Source: an uncultured Prevotella sp. (GTDB lineage Bacteria > Bacteroidota > Bacteroidia > Bacteroidales > Bacteroidaceae). From it: 30,839 nt of DNA. A program made the translations under genes and the position numbers. The DNA is taken from positions 1 through 30,839 of the forward strand of contig UQKO01000026.1 in assembly GCA_900541575.1 (NCBI GenBank), written 5' to 3'. Shown in pieces: positions 1-7,324 of the stretch. Below the pieces are notes generated by a model. The model was given only the letters and a program-made list of their open reading frames with translations, did no database searches and was not told the DNA's origin. The stretch's first letter is position 1, and each line of letters starts with the position of its first letter.

Positions 1-64
1 CAACATCAAAATTATCTATCAACACCTCTGGCAATATAGCACGTAATAGTTTTATAGATTCCAT
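1..64 (-). CDS. ISAon1-type transposase, N-terminal ORF (partial, runs off left edge)
   Basis: An ATG on the minus strand opens a reading frame that begins MESIKLLRAILPEVLIDNF and continues past the left edge. That opening matches my memory of the short first ORF of ISAon1-family insertion sequences, whose transposase is split into a small N-terminal region protein and a larger DDE protein. Only about 21 residues are visible, so the call rests on this short string. The IS terminal inverted repeat should lie between here and about position 200, but I could not identify it without the other end. Confidence 0.6.
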   Translation of the reverse strand, partial: MESIKLLRAILPEVLIDNFDV

Positions 65-261
65 GATGCAAAGCTACTCAATATGCATGATATGAGCAAG
101 CACTTTTTACCATCATACCAACCGGAAATATCCGCTGACCCGATTTATGATACCCAATTCCATCATCAGAATTTATAGAACCACCCTTTAAAAGATGAAA
201 AGTTGAAAGAGGAGGAATACTTTACTTTTCTAGAGAAACGTGGATGTCTATGATTGGAGAG
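65..261. other. Intergenic stretch between the IS ORF and the nitroreductase gene
   Basis: No gene is visible. The stretch should contain one end of the insertion sequence. Positions 127-141 (AATATCCGCTGACCC) recur as an exact 15-bp match, inverted, at 30128-30142, at the edge of a copy of the dispersed repeat described below. That may be chance or a remnant of the same family. Confidence 0.4.
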
Positions 262-993
262 CTATTCTTCCAAAAAACCTTGCTGCACGAGAGCTTGGCG
301 GAGCGTCTTCGACATGGCATCACAATCGGAGGCTGTATAGCGAATGTCTGTGAAGACTTGGGCGAGGGTCTCGGTGTGGTTGAGGTTGACGAAACTCTGG
401 TTTGTGGGATCGGCTTCTGTCTCTTGATAGTCGCGGTCGATGCTTTCAGGGGTGTGAGCATGGTAGATTTCGTCGTGACGGATGGCAGAGATGGGTAGCC
501 TAAGTGTAGGAGCAGGATTTTCGTCAGGCCAACCTAGAGTGATGGTGGCTACAGGCATGACTAGCTTGGGTAGCTTCAGCAGATTGATAATCTGAAGTGG
601 TTGGTAGATAGTGGTGCCGAGAAAGCAAAGTCCTAAGCCTGCGGCTTCAGCCAAATCGCAAAAACGCTGGCAGAAAAGCAATGCGTCGGTAGCGGCATTT
701 TGATAGGAGAGTAGGTTGCCATAGCCAGGATGACCCTTGCGCTGGAGTGCCCATTCCGTTGTGCGATTGTAGTCGGCACAGAAGGTCAGTACCACGGGGG
801 CTTGCTTTACCATGGGCTGGTTGAAGTGAAAGGGGGAGAGCTTGGATTTCATCTCTTCGCTACGGGTCACGATAACAGAGTAGAGTTGTAAGTTTCCCAT
901 CGTCTGTGTGCGCTCGGCTTGTTGTAGCAAGGAATTGAGTAACTCGTCGCTGACTGGTTTCGATGTATATTTACGTATTGATTTTCTTACCAT
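262..993 (-). CDS. Nitroreductase family protein (FMN-dependent NAD(P)H oxidoreductase)
   Basis: This 243-residue protein opens with RKSIRKYTSKPV (residues 3-14), the arginine-rich FMN-phosphate-binding start of the nitroreductase fold, followed by a helix and the segment GNLQLYSVIV typical of the NfsA/FRP-like group. The middle part, with the AGLGLCFLGT stretch near residue 120, fits the second conserved block that lines the flavin. Members reduce nitro compounds, quinones or flavins with NAD(P)H; the substrate cannot be read from sequence. It starts 35 nt after the small gene upstream on the same strand, so the two are probably co-transcribed. Family assignment is firm, specific function unknown. 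Confidence 0.85.
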   Translation of the reverse strand: MVRKSIRKYTSKPVSDELLNSLLQQAERTQTMGNLQLYSVIVTRSEEMKSKLSPFHFNQPMVKQAPVVLTFCADYNRTTEWALQRKGHPGYGNLLSYQNAATDALLFCQRFCDLAEAAGLGLCFLGTTIYQPLQIINLLKLPKLVMPVATITLGWPDENPAPTLRLPISAIRHDEIYHAHTPESIDRDYQETEADPTNQSFVNLNHTETLAQVFTDIRYTASDCDAMSKTLRQALVQQGFLEE

Positions 994-1028
994 AACAGGG
1001 AAATGATTGTATACGCTGTATTTAAAGT

Positions 1029-1319
1029 TTATGCTGATGTTTCTGCCGATTTTGCATCGTCAACGTTGCGTCCTTGTTCTTTCCACAGATTGATCACAGC
1101 ATCGCGCATCAAGAATAGGTGGCGAATTTGCGCTGCATAGGTGGGATTGTCTTTGTGTTGTACTGCAATGTCGTAGTAGAGCGTTACGGTCTTTTTAAAG
1201 TCGCTGATGTACGTGGCTTTATCTATGTGGAGAGACTCAGGAAGTTCGTCGAAATGGCTTTTCATCCACCCGATTACTTCGTTGATTTCTTCATCGGTGT
1301 AATGTTTTTTGTATTCCAC
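1029..1319 (-). CDS. Conserved hypothetical small protein, 96 aa
   Basis: I do not recognise this protein. It is 96 residues, soluble, mostly helical in appearance (YTDEEINEVIGWMKSHFDEL, then a second helix around FKKTVTLYYDIAVQH), with no signal peptide or membrane segment. The start is GTG; no in-frame ATG was found just upstream. A TAATTTTG promoter box lies 45 nt upstream, and the nitroreductase gene follows 35 nt after the stop, suggesting a two-gene transcript. Codon use looks like that of neighbouring genes, and the coherent amphipathic pattern supports a real gene. Confidence 0.7.
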   Translation of the reverse strand: MEYKKHYTDEEINEVIGWMKSHFDELPESLHIDKATYISDFKKTVTLYYDIAVQHKDNPTYAAQIRHLFLMRDAVINLWKEQGRNVDDAKSAETSA

Positions 1320-1363
1320 GAGGCAATGTAATGATGTGCGAATATATGAAATATGCCAGTAGG

Positions 1364-1371
1364 CAAAATTA
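1364..1371 (-). promoter_or_regulatory. Bacteroidota -7 promoter box TAATTTTG for the 96-aa gene
   Basis: On the minus strand the box reads TAATTTTG, matching the TAnnTTTG consensus of the Bacteroidota primary sigma factor. It lies about 45 nt before the GTG start. No clear TTTG -33 element is seen at the usual 19-nt spacing, so the match rests on the -7 box alone. Confidence 0.5.
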
Positions 1372-1394
1372 CAGATGGTAGGTAATAATGCATT

Positions 1395-1495
1395 AATATG
1401 CTAATGTGACAATCCTCTCTCATTCGGTGCAGGCGCATGGAAGCATGTACAACGCAATGCGCAACCTTATGAGCATATTCTCACATTAGCATATT
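1395..1495. repeat. 15-bp perfect inverted repeat with nested hairpin, 3' of recA
   Basis: The arms 1395-1409 and 1481-1495 (AATATGCTAATGTGA and its exact complement) enclose 71 nt, in which GCGCAT (1433-1438) can pair with ATGCGC (1457-1462). The element begins 22 nt after the recA stop codon and lies between recA and the promoter of the 96-aa gene. On the minus strand no run of T follows, so it is not a standard intrinsic terminator. It may protect the recA 3' end or end transcription with factor help (inference). Confidence 0.65.
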
Positions 1496-1517
1496 TACGC
1501 CTTCTCCGCGTAGGGAA

Positions 1518-2549
1518 TTATTCCTCTTCGTTGGCGTCTTTGAGTGCAGCAGCAATCTTATCCTCGAGTTCTTCAGATAGCTCGGGGTTGTCTTTGATTA
1601 CTTTCTTTACGGCATCGCGACCTTGTCCTAAACGTGTCTCGCCGTAGCTAAACCATGAACCACTCTTCTTGATAATGCCAAGTTCCACACCGAGGTCGAC
1701 AATCTCTCCCACGTGAGAGATGCCTTCGCCAAAAGTAATCTCAAATTCGGCCTTACGGAAGGGGGGCGCTACCTTGTTCTTTACAATCTTAACGCGCACT
1801 TGGTTGCCGATGGGGGTGTCGCCATCTTTGAGCGTTGTCACACGGCGGATGTCTAGGCGTACGGAAGCGTAGAATTTAAGGGCATTACCACCCGTAGTGG
1901 TCTCGGGGTTTCCAAACATCACACCGATCTTTTCGCGCAATTGATTGATGAAGATGCAGGTGGTGTTGGTCTTGCTGATGGTAGAAGTGAGTTTACGCAG
2001 AGCTTGGCTCATGAGGCGAGCTTGCAATCCTACCTTGTTGTCGCCCATATCGCCTTCAATTTCAGCTTTCGGTGTGAGTGCGGCTACGGAGTCGATTACG
2101 ATGATGTCAATGGCAGAGGAACGTATCAATTGGTCGGCAATCTCAAGGGCTTGCTCGCCATTGTCGGGTTGTGAGATAAGAAGTTCGTCAACGTCAACAC
2201 CAAGCTTTTTCGCATAGAAACGATCGAAAGCATGCTCTGCATCTATGAAAGCAGCTATGCCACCATTCTTTTGTGCTTCAGCAATGGCATGGATGGCCAA
2301 TGTGGTCTTACCAGAAGATTCAGGACCATAGATTTCGATGATACGGCCTTTGGGGTAACCGCCTACGCCGAGTGCAGCGTTGAGAGCGAGACTTCCTGTA
2401 GGAATCACGTCAACATCATCAATCTGTTCATCGCCCAATTTCATTACGGAGCCACGGCCAAAGTCTTTTTCAATCTTTGCCATGGCAGCTTGCAGCGCCT
2501 TTAACTTTTCGCTATTAGGTGCGCTATTTTCGTCAGTGGTCTTTGCCAT
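1518..2549 (-). CDS. recA: Recombinase RecA
   Basis: RecA is the ATP-dependent strand-exchange protein of homologous recombination and the co-protease for LexA-type repressors. At 343 residues it is full length. Visible hallmarks are the Walker A loop GPESSGKTT, the Walker B region IDIIVIDSVAAL, and the loop L2 region with GNPETTTGGNALKFYAS. The C-terminus is acidic, as in most RecA proteins (ends DANEEE). The ATG start is preceded by a TAAGTTTG promoter box 34 nt upstream. The gene stands alone between its promoter and a downstream inverted repeat. No LexA-type palindrome was recognised upstream. Confidence 0.98.
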   Translation of the reverse strand: MAKTTDENSAPNSEKLKALQAAMAKIEKDFGRGSVMKLGDEQIDDVDVIPTGSLALNAALGVGGYPKGRIIEIYGPESSGKTTLAIHAIAEAQKNGGIAAFIDAEHAFDRFYAKKLGVDVDELLISQPDNGEQALEIADQLIRSSAIDIIVIDSVAALTPKAEIEGDMGDNKVGLQARLMSQALRKLTSTISKTNTTCIFINQLREKIGVMFGNPETTTGGNALKFYASVRLDIRRVTTLKDGDTPIGNQVRVKIVKNKVAPPFRKAEFEITFGEGISHVGEIVDLGVELGIIKKSGSWFSYGETRLGQGRDAVKKVIKDNPELSEELEDKIAAALKDANEEE

Positions 2550-2583
2550 AAGTTAGTTCTTTTTATTCGTTTTGTTTTCCTTG

Positions 2584-2591
2584 CAAACTTA
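2584..2591 (-). promoter_or_regulatory. recA promoter -7 box TAAGTTTG
   Basis: On the minus strand TAAGTTTG fits TAnnTTTG and lies 34 nt before the recA ATG, giving a leader of about 28 nt. The -33 element is not obvious. Confidence 0.6.
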
Positions 2592-2767
2592 CATAAAAAA
2601 TCTTGGAATAGAGGGAAAGGAGTGGTGAAAAGTATGGTCAAGGGAAAAACTTTGCATTTTCTCCTCATCGGTAAATGTTGATTGAAGTCCTTGTCTGTTT
2701 GTCGGTTCTGCGGAATGTCACGTAGTCCAAGCCCGTCCTAAGCGATGTTTTAAAACATTGTATCTTC

Positions 2768-2988
2768 CGTCCTTAGATGTACATTTTCCCGTCCTTAGAT
2801 GTGCATCTTGCCGTCGTTCACCGCCCAGTGACTGATCGTTCACCGCCCGGTGACTTATCGTTCACCGCCCGGTGAACGACGGGAAAATCTTCAAAGAGAA
2901 ACGGAATGGCCTAGTTCTTAGCTTGATAATGACGACGTTTGAAACACTTTGTTCGCTGCTTACGCATTTCTCCGTTCGCAAAGGAAAA
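2768..2988 (-). repeat. Dispersed 3'-end repeat, copy A
   Basis: Copy A starts with two 22-bp units (2768-2789, 2790-2811) built on TTAGATGT and continues with three 22-bp units (2815-2836, 2837-2858, 2859-2880) built on CGTTCACCGCCC. The last unit contains the perfect hairpin GTTCACC-GCCC-GGTGAAC. A block of about 108 bp follows (2881-2988), with GGGAAAATCTTCAA and AAACGGAATGGCCTAG as landmarks; it is closely similar to 15177-15284 and, inverted, to 30131-30226. It abuts the stop codon of the GH92-like gene (2992) and lies directly downstream of it in the gene's reading direction. Strand is given relative to that gene. Confidence 0.85.
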
Positions 2989-2991
2989 TTG

Positions 2992-4536
2992 CTATCGTGC
3001 CATTTTAACTTCAAGCACACCGCCTTTGGCAAGTTGTTCCATGGAGAGCGAATCGTTGGGTGAGAGTGGTTTGTGTGTGAGTAGAATGGAGAGAATGCGA
3101 TGATTGCGAGGACCATTGTTCTTCGTGTGGATGATGAAGCGGCGGCCACGGGGCATGTGGAGTGTGGCTACATTAAAAAGAGGACGAACGATGCGATAGG
3201 TAGAAGAAATGGCTACGGAAGACGTAGCTGAAGAACCTGCGGACGAAGATGTAAATGGTTCGGAGGCGTTGGGAACTGGCACTAATCCTAAAGCATTAAG
3301 TACGAACCATGCCGCTTGTGAGGAAGACGATTGGACTTGCTTGCCTGTGAATACGTCTTGAGCATAGCTGCGAAGCAAAGAATCAGTGGTGGCTATATCG
3401 ACCGATGAAGAACGAGGCGAGGATGGATAGAGAGAGGTTAAAGCATGAAGGAAATCGAGGGCATTGGTGGCGCGTCGACACTGAGGTAGATGGCGTAGTT
3501 GGGAAATGGCCGAGGTGAAGGCTGCTTGGAGTTCTGCCTCTCGAGTGGTGACTTCTATAAAGTTGATGACGGAAGAGGTCGCATTGCTTTTGGTTGAGGA
3601 ATGCAAGTTTCGGGTGGACAATGCAGGAGCGGATGAGCGCTGAGATGAGGAGCCTGTGTGAGAGGATGATTTCTTTGTGGTAGATGTTGTGGGCTGACGC
3701 TGCGCTAAGAGTGGTTGCTCCTTTGACGGGGAAACTGAAATGGGCTGTGAGGGGATGTACTTGCGTTTGTCGCTGAAATGTAGCTTCGCTCCAGGCAAAT
3801 TGAGACTTGCATAGGCTTGATCGGTGCTCAGAGAGGATACAGACGACGTTACAGTGAGCTTTTCGTAAGGTTTGAGATCGAACATAAAAGCTGCCTTGCA
3901 GCGCATCTCTCGCTGTCCACTCTCAGTGCGAACCACTTCTCGACGAACATTCCATTGGTGGAAGGGGTGAGAGAAGCGGGCTACGTAATAGAGGGCGGGT
4001 GTATGTCCATCGGGCTGTTGACTACGTTTGTAAGCGCGGATGGTGCGTTTGTCGACAAACACTACGTCCATATCCTCATTCTGTGCTCCCGACAAGGCAT
4101 GATCAATGTCGAGAAGGAATCCTTTGCTGGCTAGCGTATCGGGGAAAGTAAATTCTTGTATGCAATAGGTTGGTTCTTGCTGCACAATGGCTTGAATGCC
4201 GTAACGAGTAAAATCTACCTTATAATTGCCTAGAGAGGGATTGCGTTGCTGAAAATGGTATCCCGAGGCGTAGGCCATAAATTGCGTAGAATCCTTTTCG
4301 CCAACATATACTAGCAACGGATCGCCAACGAAAGGAATTTGCAAAAATCCGTTGTTCTCGTCGCTTGTGGAGGATGTTTGGAGAAATCCGCTAAGAAACT
4401 GATTGTCGTAGTGAACATAGGGGCTGCTTTTCTCGTGGAAGCGTACAATGGGACAGATATGCTGAGCGAATCCGTAAAAAATGACGGTTGCAAAGAGAGC
4501 AACCGTCATGATGAATGATTTTAGAGTCTGTTTCAA
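2992..4536 (-). CDS. Secreted GH92-like protein lacking the catalytic barrel (probable pseudoenzyme)
   Basis: The 514-residue product has a signal peptide (about residues 1-24, KSFIMTVALFATVIFYGFAQ). Residues 85-250 resemble the N-terminal beta-sandwich of family 92 alpha-mannosidases: SGYHF, GNYKVDFTRYGIQAIV, LLDIDHALSG, ALYYVARFSHPFHQW and a VSSLSTDQAYASLNLP segment equivalent to the family's 'SxVSxEGAxxNL' block. Residues 448-512 match the C-terminal GH92 strand block (IVRPLFNVATLHMPRG, NNGPRNHRIL, GGVLEVKM), and QAAWFVLNALGLVPV recalls the family's MSAWYxxSALGFYPV. Between them, the usual barrel of roughly 400 residues is replaced by a Ser/Thr-rich linker (265-325) and a short helical piece. 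The acidic GDED-type residues before SAW are replaced by GKQVQSSSS. The start is TTG; an internal ATG at residue 10 is the alternative, but it loses the basic N-region. A carbohydrate-binding or structural role is possible; enzyme activity is unlikely. Confidence 0.7.
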   Translation of the reverse strand: MKQTLKSFIMTVALFATVIFYGFAQHICPIVRFHEKSSPYVHYDNQFLSGFLQTSSTSDENNGFLQIPFVGDPLLVYVGEKDSTQFMAYASGYHFQQRNPSLGNYKVDFTRYGIQAIVQQEPTYCIQEFTFPDTLASKGFLLDIDHALSGAQNEDMDVVFVDKRTIRAYKRSQQPDGHTPALYYVARFSHPFHQWNVRREVVRTESGQREMRCKAAFMFDLKPYEKLTVTSSVSSLSTDQAYASLNLPGAKLHFSDKRKYIPSQPISVSPSKEQPLLAQRQPTTSTTKKSSSHTGSSSQRSSAPALSTRNLHSSTKSNATSSVINFIEVTTREAELQAAFTSAISQLRHLPQCRRATNALDFLHALTSLYPSSPRSSSVDIATTDSLLRSYAQDVFTGKQVQSSSSQAAWFVLNALGLVPVPNASEPFTSSSAGSSATSSVAISSTYRIVRPLFNVATLHMPRGRRFIIHTKNNGPRNHRILSILLTHKPLSPNDSLSMEQLAKGGVLEVKMAR

Positions 4537-4620
4537 TGTGAAAGGGTTTTTCTAAGAGATAAATAAAGAGGTCGTGGAGATATATTCTATCCTCTTCTGT
4601 TGCGAATTGCGGATGCAATT

Positions 4621-6039
4621 TTACTGTGGTTTACGGCCATTGCCGCTCTTGGGGGGACGGCGTTTGGCGGCAGGACGGTTGTCGCTCTTACCATGGGGCT
4701 TCCCGCCTTGTGAGTTGCGAGCGTCGTTTCTTCCATGACTTTCGTTTCGACCATGTTCCGTATTGCCTCTATGATTACGACTCTGTCCATTCTTGCTACG
4801 ACCATTACGATTGTGTCCATGATTCCGAGCATCCTTTCCTGTTTGTGGAGGACGCACGCCTTCTGGCAACTCTTCGCGTGGAATCTTGATTTTGAGTGTA
4901 CGTTCAATGTTGCTCAGAGAAAGGAGGTCTTTCTCACCAATCAGCGTGATGGCACTTCCTTGACGTCCTGCTCGTGCCGTACGGCCTATTCTGTGTACAT
5001 AATCCTCTGCATCGTGGGGCGCATCGTAGTTGATGACCATGGTAATATCGTCGATATCAATGCCGCGAGCCACGATGTCGGTGGCTACGAGTAGGTCTAC
5101 TTTATGGGCACGGAATAGGTTCATTACTTCGTCGCGTTCGGCCTGGTCGAGGTCGGAGTGCATAGCTCTGGCATTGAGACCATTTCGTTTTAGCACGATG
5201 GCAAGTTCTTTCACCTTTTGCTTAGAAGAGCAGAACAGAATGACGCGTTGGGGCGGCTGCTCTTGAAAGACTTTTTTCAGGATGATAGGCTTGTCACTCT
5301 CGTGGCATATATAAAGGCTTTGCTTGATATTCTCGGCAGGTTTTGAAACGGCAATCTCCACTTCTACAGGGTTGTGCATTACGGTGCGAGCAAGTTGTGC
5401 AATCTTGGGCGGCATGGTGGCCGAGAAGAGAATAGTTTGCCGATTGTCGGGCATCTGCTTCACAATAGAAAGGATGTCTTCGGCAAATCCCATGTCGAGC
5501 ATTCGGTCGGCTTCGTCGAGTATGAGATGTGTGGTTCGGCTTAGGTCGAGTGTGCCTAGTTGTAGGTGGGTGATGAGACGGCCAGGAGTGGCAAGTACGA
5601 TGTCGGCCCCTGCTTGGAGTGAACGGCGTTCCTGCTCGTAGCGTACGCCATCGTTGCCGCCGTATACGGCTACTGCATTGACATTTGTGTAATAGGCAAA
5701 GCCTTGTAGGGCTTGGTCGATTTGTCGAGCAAGCTCACGTGTGGGGGCAATCACAAGGCAGTTGACTGCATCGGCGGGATGAGAATCGCGTTCTAGAAGT
5801 GTGAGGATGGGCAGTAGGTAAGCGGCCGTCTTTCCAGTACCTGTTTGAGCCACTCCTAACACGTCGTGATGGTTAAGGATGGGTGGAATGCACTGAGCTT
5901 GTACGGGAGTGCATTTCTCAAAACGCATATCATAGAGTGCATCGAGTACATTGTCGGAAAGGTCAAGGTCTTCGAAGTAGACTTCGGGCATCTTCTTCTC
6001 TTCTTCTTTCTGCTTTATTTCGGGATTGGAAGTATCCAT
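4621..6039 (-). CDS. DEAD-box ATP-dependent RNA helicase (RhlE-like)
   Basis: This 472-residue protein unwinds short RNA duplexes, with likely roles in ribosome assembly or cold growth. All DEAD-box motifs are in order: Q motif near 41-46 (EKCTPVQ), motif I AQTGTGKT (64-71), Ia PTRELARQ (99-106), Ib TPGRL, II DEAD (175-178), III SAT (206-208), V VATDIVARGIDI (318-329) and VI HRIGRTAR (349-356). After the two RecA-like domains comes a basic tail of about 75 residues rich in Asn, Gly, Arg and His (repeated HGRN/NGRS-type runs). Such tails bind RNA nonspecifically and are common in RhlE-type proteins. The gene follows the permease gene by 68 nt on the same strand. Confidence 0.93.
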   Translation of the reverse strand: MDTSNPEIKQKEEEKKMPEVYFEDLDLSDNVLDALYDMRFEKCTPVQAQCIPPILNHHDVLGVAQTGTGKTAAYLLPILTLLERDSHPADAVNCLVIAPTRELARQIDQALQGFAYYTNVNAVAVYGGNDGVRYEQERRSLQAGADIVLATPGRLITHLQLGTLDLSRTTHLILDEADRMLDMGFAEDILSIVKQMPDNRQTILFSATMPPKIAQLARTVMHNPVEVEIAVSKPAENIKQSLYICHESDKPIILKKVFQEQPPQRVILFCSSKQKVKELAIVLKRNGLNARAMHSDLDQAERDEVMNLFRAHKVDLLVATDIVARGIDIDDITMVINYDAPHDAEDYVHRIGRTARAGRQGSAITLIGEKDLLSLSNIERTLKIKIPREELPEGVRPPQTGKDARNHGHNRNGRSKNGQSRNHRGNTEHGRNESHGRNDARNSQGGKPHGKSDNRPAAKRRPPKSGNGRKPQ

Positions 6040-6107
6040 GAATAATATTTAGTAGAGTTTAGATAGTATGTTTGGAGGCCTTTATGCCATGCGCCGTATT
6101 CATTTTT

Positions 6108-7307
6108 TTATTGCGGCGTACGCAGATATAGGGCAAGAGCTACGAAGGCAAAGATTACGTTGGGTAGCCACACGGCAATCCATGCATCAAGTCCTGCATT
6201 GTTTGCAAAAGAGGCTGAAATTGTCTGGAACAAAATGTAAGTAAAACTTAGTGCTAGGCCCACACCTAAACTGACCCCCATTCCTCCTTTGCGCTTTTGG
6301 CTAGAGAGACAAGCACCAATCAATGTAAGAATGAAAGCTGCAAAGGGCATAGCAAAACGCTTGTGGTATTCCACCTCAAACTTGCTGATGTTGGCCACAC
6401 CGCGCATTTTTTGACGATCAATAAATTCCTTCAGCTCTGGCAGAGTTAGTGTTTGTTCCTGGTCGCGCACGTAGAAGAAATCTTTGGGTTCCATGATGAT
6501 GGTGGTGTCGAGTTTCTCACCACGTTCCATCTTTTCGCGCATGCCTTTGAGTGTACGTATCTCGTAGCTGCGAATCGTCCATGAGAATCGGTGATCGGAG
6601 AGTGTGTCGTATTGGATGGTTTGTGCTGTGAGGTGGGAGATGAGCTTTTTGTCGACGAATTTATCAAGTGAGAAGCCATAGCCACTCTTCGATACATTGT
6701 CGAAATGTGTAATATAGGCCACCACCCCTGTGTCGACCTGCATCTGTACATTGTCAACGGAAGTGATGTCGGTCTTCTTCTTAATGTATCGATTTTGGAA
6801 GTTCACGCGCGCCACATTGCTCTTGGGAATTACATAACTTCCAAGATAAAACGATGATGCGGCAATTAGTGCAGCCGAAACCATGTAAGGCCTAAGAAGT
6901 CGCTTAAAACTCATCCCTGTGCTCTTCATGGCAATGATTTCCGACTTGTCGGCTAGCTTCGAGGTGAAGAAAATCACAGCGATGAATACAAAGAGAGGAC
7001 TGAAAAGATTGGCAAAGTAGGGAACAAAGTTGGCGTAATACTGTGTAATCTTTAAGGCCGAAGCATGACTCTGTGTGAGTTTGTCGATATTTTCGTTGAA
7101 GTCGAAAATCACAGCTATCACGATGATGATGGCAATGAGAAACAAGTAGGTGCTGATAAACTTGTAGATGATGTAGCGGTCGAGCCGACCAATGAGCGGT
7201 CGGCGTCCGTTGTTGGGATTTTTTTCTAGCACACCTTTCTTCATAGTCTGCGGGGCTATGGGGAAGTATAGGTATTCTCGGATTTTCAACAGAAGATTCT
7301 TCAGCAT
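6108..7307 (-). CDS. LptF/LptG family permease (YjgP/YjgQ)
   Basis: This is an inner-membrane subunit of the LptB2FG ABC complex that extracts lipopolysaccharide for transport to the outer membrane. The 399-residue protein has a basic N-terminus, then RLDRYIIYKFISTYLFLIAI leading into the first membrane segment (about 52-70). Further segments lie near 92-114 and 135-155 (with SEIIAMKSTGMSFKRLLRP between them, a family hallmark), followed by a periplasmic beta-jellyroll domain and three C-terminal membrane helices. It starts 17 nt after tgt, an arrangement I recall as common in Bacteroidota. The first 41 residues exceed the usual family start; residue 22 (Met) is an alternative. F versus G cannot be decided here. 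Confidence 0.88.
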   Translation of the reverse strand: MLKNLLLKIREYLYFPIAPQTMKKGVLEKNPNNGRRPLIGRLDRYIIYKFISTYLFLIAIIIVIAVIFDFNENIDKLTQSHASALKITQYYANFVPYFANLFSPLFVFIAVIFFTSKLADKSEIIAMKSTGMSFKRLLRPYMVSAALIAASSFYLGSYVIPKSNVARVNFQNRYIKKKTDITSVDNVQMQVDTGVVAYITHFDNVSKSGYGFSLDKFVDKKLISHLTAQTIQYDTLSDHRFSWTIRSYEIRTLKGMREKMERGEKLDTTIIMEPKDFFYVRDQEQTLTLPELKEFIDRQKMRGVANISKFEVEYHKRFAMPFAAFILTLIGACLSSQKRKGGMGVSLGVGLALSFTYILFQTISASFANNAGLDAWIAVWLPNVIFAFVALALYLRTPQ

Positions 7308-7324
7308 AGTAAGAATGGCACGTA

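Noticed and set aside
2862..3149. Frames through repeat copy A overlapping the GH92-like gene
   Set aside because: They combine repeat sequence with the antisense or shifted frame of the GH92-like gene; no protein features.
4587..4907. Second minus-strand frame over the helicase C-terminus
   Set aside because: It is an alternative frame of the repetitive Arg/Gly/Asn-rich tail region and has no features of its own.
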